A stretch of DNA of 64,000 bases from Verrucomicrobiota bacterium (GTDB lineage Bacteria > Verrucomicrobiota > Verrucomicrobiia > Limisphaerales > Pedosphaeraceae), in assembly GCA_021325145.1 (NCBI GenBank), contig JAJPHR010000009.1, positions 89,506-153,505 on the forward strand, written 5' to 3'. Each line of letters begins with the position of its first letter. Position 1 is the first letter of the stretch. Below, piece after piece: positions 62,201-64,000 of this stretch. Below the pieces are notes generated by a model. The model searched no databases. It was given only the letters and a program-made list of their open reading frames with translations, and was not told the origin of the DNA. The translations under genes and the position numbers were made by a program.

Positions 62201-63693
62201 TTGCTGGCCACATCGTGCACGAACAAATCCGGCAGCCAATGCAGCCGGTTCTTGTGCATGGCGTTGAACTGGTTATTGCCCGCGGACGCCGCTCCCATCG
62301 TGTCGTAAATGTTGCCGTATTCCTCGTGCGCGCCTGGTCCAATGACGCTGTCGCCGTTGGTGGTGCTCGTGTCCCAGAAATTTGCATGCCACAGGCCGTA
62401 ATTGTGGCCCAGTTCGTGGCTTGTGACACCCACGCCGGGGCTCTGCAACCAGACGCCCTTGCCACCCACGAAAGCCAGCCCGCCAAAGTCATAGCCCGGC
62501 ACCGAGGTAAACACGACAATGTCCAGGTCGAAATTGGCCGTGTCATAACCCGACACCTTTGCCACGGCACGCGCGTCGCCAAGCAAGGCGCCTGCTCCGG
62601 CGGTGGCATACCAATCCTTGGACTGCGGCAGCATCAACAACGGCGTCACCGTGGGCGTCAACGAAGTCGTGCCGTACGAACTGGTCACGTAGAAATCGTT
62701 CACGCCGTTCATCGTGGCATAGGCGCTCTCCAGGCTGATGGGTTCCCGCAGGTCGTCGGGAAAATTCACCCGCATGTAGAGCACGTTTTTTTTGCCTTGC
62801 GTCCAGCCGATCACACCCGGTCCCTCGTTGCCCGGAGTAGTGTCGTTGTTCCCGCCTTCCGCCGCGGCCAACCGCTGGTTGATCAGGTCCACATGGCCCA
62901 CCCCACAGCAAAAAATGATCTCGCCCCCGAGGTCGGCCGTCACTTCCTGGTTGCGGTAGTTGGACGGTTTGCCCGAAACGCCGCAAATCCGCTCGCGCAC
63001 GATCGCTCCGGCCTTCTCCGCCGCCGCCACTTCCACCGGCTCCAAAATGCGCACGGGATCAACGTGCACCGCCAGCTGGCCATCCAACGTAATGCCGTGA
63101 ATCGGAATCGACGCCTGGGAAACCTGGTCCAGCCGTCGGCCATAAACGAACACGTTATAATGTTGGCCGCCAATGGTTGTATCGCGCAGGACCTTGGAGG
63201 TTTGCTTCTCAAAATCCGTCGCCACCGCCACGTTCAATGGACCCCGGCCATCCACGCGTTGCTCGAAATACTGCGTCACGGAGGCGGGGAGTTCGGTCCG
63301 CCAGCGCGCCGGAACAGTCCATGCCAGCGCTTTCTCCGGGTCGGTCTGAATCAGGCGCACCATGACCGCGCGCCGCTTGCGCGCCAGGTCTTCGCCCTCC
63401 GCCGTGCTCAAGTTATTGCTGCCGGCGGAAAACTTGCCCGCCCAAACCGAGAAGTCCCTCAATTCCGGGAAGGGCTGAGGCGAGGAAGCCTCCGATTTGC
63501 CCACTGGCGCGGCAGAAGCGGGCAGTTCGACCCTGGCCGGGACAGTTCGCTGGAGTCTTGGGGCGCTCGTCAGGGTCAGGTTCGAGGCGGGAGCGGCTCC
63601 GGGGGCCTTCCATGAATGTTTCCAGGTAAGCGCGATTACACTAGCAAGCGCGAGCACCCCCAACAGCACCGCGCAGGTCTTGAGCTGTTTCAC
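56248..63693 (-). CDS. Giant secreted zincin with Calx-beta, PKD-like and LamG-like domains
   Basis: 2481 residues. Signal peptide or anchor MKQLKTCAVLLGVLALASVI. Residues about 190-600 form a zinc metallopeptidase: HELGHNYGLWH (HExxHxxxxxH, near residue 425), then YWIEFRQLF and the M6/M11-type block GTHLLDTTPDSPNGKDDAPV. A PKD-like domain (about 620-700) and a carboxypeptidase-regulatory-like domain (708-775) follow. Then come nine Calx-beta repeats (about 795-1810), a PKD-like domain, a LamG-like domain (about 1920-2135), another PKD-like domain, a tenth Calx-beta, and a C-terminus with the calcium loop DFDHDGLINFAEY. It is probably a surface or secreted adhesin-protease. The substrate is unknown. 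Confidence 0.9.
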   Translation of the reverse strand: MKQLKTCAVLLGVLALASVIALTWKHSWKAPGAAPASNLTLTSAPRLQRTVPARVELPASAAPVGKSEASSPQPFPELRDFSVWAGKFSAGSNNLSTAEGEDLARKRRAVMVRLIQTDPEKALAWTVPARWRTELPASVTQYFEQRVDGRGPLNVAVATDFEKQTSKVLRDTTIGGQHYNVFVYGRRLDQVSQASIPIHGITLDGQLAVHVDPVRILEPVEVAAAEKAGAIVRERICGVSGKPSNYRNQEVTADLGGEIIFCCGVGHVDLINQRLAAAEGGNNDTTPGNEGPGVIGWTQGKKNVLYMRVNFPDDLREPISLESAYATMNGVNDFYVTSSYGTTSLTPTVTPLLMLPQSKDWYATAGAGALLGDARAVAKVSGYDTANFDLDIVVFTSVPGYDFGGLAFVGGKGVWLQSPGVGVTSHELGHNYGLWHANFWDTSTTNGDSVIGPGAHEEYGNIYDTMGAASAGNNQFNAMHKNRLHWLPDLFVHDVASNGVYRIFAFDVPQRVDGQFYAAKVKKDFQRDYWIEFRQLFKSNPWQQNGVLLNWSPWALSHGGTHLLDTTPDSPNGKDDAPVVIGRTYTDAPAGVHITPVAHGVVGTNLFIDVQVNAGTFPTNQPPILSIEVQPQIATPGTPIYFHATAFDPDGDTLAYSWTFDDFTFSTNNLPWTIQTWNAPGQHVVHCEVSDMKGGVASANALVTIGSPGGFLITGTITDLNGDPVEGVRVDGGLTNGPYFGGFTDSDGNYIIANASGQLTLNAVKYGYTFTNLTWTNPVTDVITNADWVATPVQAVMIAASTNAVLENSSDINYFTVTRTGDLATNLTISLYLSGTADLGSDYTLNPPPGANVLAPGTNVYDFPPGSNQLQFAFQTINDSLVEGPETVTLTVLEDTNYINGSLGEATITIIDDDVPSKSTVSVAATTSSGDNSVIESDPNGGAFIFTRNGSTANDLTVNYSVSGSATPGVDYQALLGVVIIPAGSSSVSVPFRIIDDTLVETNETVIVTVSSSPSYTADTSAATITIIDDDLINVSIYPTRPAFEPSTAGKFTVVRTGDLAPNLVVNYSIGGTATSGADYVALSGSVIIPGGQSSADITVTPLADNLLEGDESVIITLLANTNYSVGEAGIAAIAIHDAQLPTVTIVATDPTASEPGTDTGEFRISRGSAVNGDLTVNLGISGTAVNGADYVPLDNTVVIPNGSSSVTLEVIPFDNLYWGTNETVILTLVAGTNYNIGAGNSAVVTIMDEDSNNVPAVSFTFTASSAVESQSPGVSVSLTATSTVPISVDYIYIGGTAPSSRFQFTPGTLTFAPGEAAKSLPLAIVNDSVVEPNQTIRLAIINPVNATLGQQKIHTYTILDDDAGTVSVSATVPAASENGPVAGNFRFSRAGPTNAAMVVNFEVTGTASAPSDYASIGNSVTIPAGASFLDVPISPVRDITKEYPETVVVTLSSAPGANIGSPSVAIVTIADNNTNTLPIVSVTSTNQPVAVRGTTNNGAFVFTRTGSTTGALAVLFSIGGTAVNGTDYATLSNSVTFAPGQSSLTLPVMALDVHAVAGEERAIVTLTDNSTYQVLYPASATVLIQETNQTVRLEATDFIASKVGPDPGQFTFTRVGTTNADVEVLYSISGTASNGVDYATITNFVIIPATQLSNTLTILPLIDNIPVGPRTVTLTLLSASGYNLSSPTSATVTINDNMPGVGLVGVATNASEDGEHPGIITITRQGDPQIDFTAHLSVGGTATYGVDYPPFQTNVFFCCGMTSYNLYIYPTNDLLIEGTETVSVTLLPDPTNYTIQGASNVVVTIDDVGTNRFPVVDITRPATNLVFLTMVGTNVGMILNATVTDDGILNPTLTTTWTNINGADTNTYQFGDTNSASTTVVFNTNGVFVLELIADDGQLRTRKDITVVVNKDIALAPDLLYWNLDDGGGTTALDTTTNGHNGTLAGSNDWVTNGMINGAVSLGGTNDYVSEASGKPFLDGLKALSISMWIKSATPNPDVGFISANDSDTTDQTFALRALAYDARSHGTNVIEATIPSRKGTVRYVSASNTTTNQWQHVAVTWTNGSAPIMFINGQLDMPTFPPLVGKGYLTNCLQFIAGKGPGDGANSWNGLIDDVRLYKRPLQAGEIAALAALPPANLAPVVNVGSNVTVQINLPVEFDGVVSDDGQPNPPGLLTNGWSVVTNAGPVTFTPTNSATNTFIFGATGDYVLRLISDDGQVAVFGDVDVTVTEPTDLSLSASIPDAAELGPVVGQFTLQRVGDLSVPMTVYLDISGIASNGVDYVTMSNAVVIPAGQDTLQLPVTPFLDLKTEGDESVIFTLVSNAAYTIQSGPATVTIHDSPYGQWSIANFSLEELTNPKLTGPTADFDHDGLINFAEYALNRDPKAVETNAPVATVIQVDPNDGLNHVMVTYQRRVMPTDVRYGLFVSGDMVNWSTNYVQELSATADPNGLTETVVSEVLLPYSTSTNQFINLRIWQPAQ

Positions 63694-64000
63694 TTGTTCC
63701 TTCCGAATGAATTATCCGTCTCGCGCCGCCGAAACGTCCAGCGGCCTGATGAGTCAGCACGGCTGGCCGGCAAACTCCTATGATTTCCACGACTTTAGCC
63801 GGAATCGACAGGGAAACACAATATCAAAGTTGTCGTCGCGAACTGTGCGTTTGAGGGCACACCCATGGCGGTGAATTGCTGCCACGTTGCCTCAGCCGGA
63901 ACAATTCAGTTGGAAAAGCGCCACCGATCAGGAACTGATTGGTGGTAGATGAAAACAACACAATCCTCGGGCACACGCCCGGTTCACCAAACGGTGGCAC
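63694..64000. other. Right-edge gap
   Basis: No certain gene. It contains the upstream region of the giant zincin gene, which starts at 63693 on the minus strand, and a hairpin (63921-63945, CCACCGATCAG-GAA-CTGATTGGTGG with one G-T pair) directly before a plus-strand ATG at 63949. Confidence 0.6.
63949..64000 (+). CDS. Possible start of a gene leaving the window
   Basis: ATG at 63949 followed by 16 open codons (MKTTQSSGTRPVHQTVA) to the window end. Too short to identify; there is no good ribosome site, and the hairpin before it could equally be a repeat. Very low certainty. Confidence 0.2.
   Translation, partial: MKTTQSSGTRPVHQTVA

Noticed and set aside
62008..63615. 535-residue plus-strand open frame
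   Set aside because: Antisense to the giant zincin gene, with His/Arg/Val-rich shadow composition.

Overview
The window looks like a chromosomal segment of a Verrucomicrobiota bacterium, probably of the Pedosphaera/Limisphaerales type. This is inferred from gene content, not from a marker gene. The supporting signs are a PEP-CTERM sorted protein, a secreted protein starting with the VYSVNVVGYVNV motif, several very large secreted beta-repeat proteins, TPR-tailed glycosyltransferase-like membrane proteins, few clear Shine-Dalgarno sites, and many short repeats between and even inside genes. No phage, plasmid, CRISPR or rRNA genes were seen. One tRNA gene (Glu, CTC) is present.

Layout. 1-7.7 kb: two tandem sulfotransferases, two paralogous TMTC-like membrane proteins with TPR tails, and a membrane-fused spermidine-synthase-like protein. 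7.7-12.2 kb: an orphan RelE-like toxin gene directly behind tRNA-Glu, a McsA-like zinc protein, a GspC/PilP-like protein, a repeat-rich gap, then a PEP-CTERM protein and a VYSVNVVGYVNV protein. 12.3-19.4 kb: a zinc alcohol dehydrogenase carrying a repeat-derived insertion, and two more glycosyltransferase-like/TPR membrane proteins, one with a frameshift. 19.4-29.4 kb: an RluA-type pseudouridine synthase, a HemN/HemW-like radical SAM protein, a DUF6580-type membrane protein, a YfcE-like phosphoesterase, a secreted lysyl-oxidase-domain protein, a secreted two-domain protein, about 1 kb of noncoding repeats, and an MFS transporter.

29.6-33.8 kb: a minus-strand gene string with three zinc-ribbon/membrane proteins, two small membrane proteins, a radical SAM enzyme resembling the Tes/MJ0619 family, and an Lgt-like protein lacking the usual catalytic His. 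34-42 kb: a receiver-only response regulator, a HAF-repeat protein, a TRAP transporter operon (TatT, DctP, fused DctQM), and a tightly overlapping three-gene unit in which a B12-type radical SAM enzyme sits between two small membrane proteins. 42.2-48.4 kb: a LysR regulator, then pilMNOP and a secretin, closed by a strong terminator. 48.5-56.2 kb: a DUF971 protein, a glycosyltransferase, a sugar epimerase, a HAD dehalogenase, a PQQ-type beta-propeller, a VOC protein, nicotinate phosphoribosyltransferase behind a likely NrtR operator, and a small conserved protein. 56.2-63.7 kb: one 2481-residue secreted zincin with Calx-beta, PKD-like and LamG-like domains.

The two most interesting threads are (i) the Tes-like radical SAM operon and the nearby B12 radical SAM unit, both tied to small membrane proteins, which suggest lipid or membrane modification; and (ii) families of 7-bp and 10-bp periodic tracts and a roughly 120-bp hairpin element that sit between genes and, in several cases, inside open reading frames.
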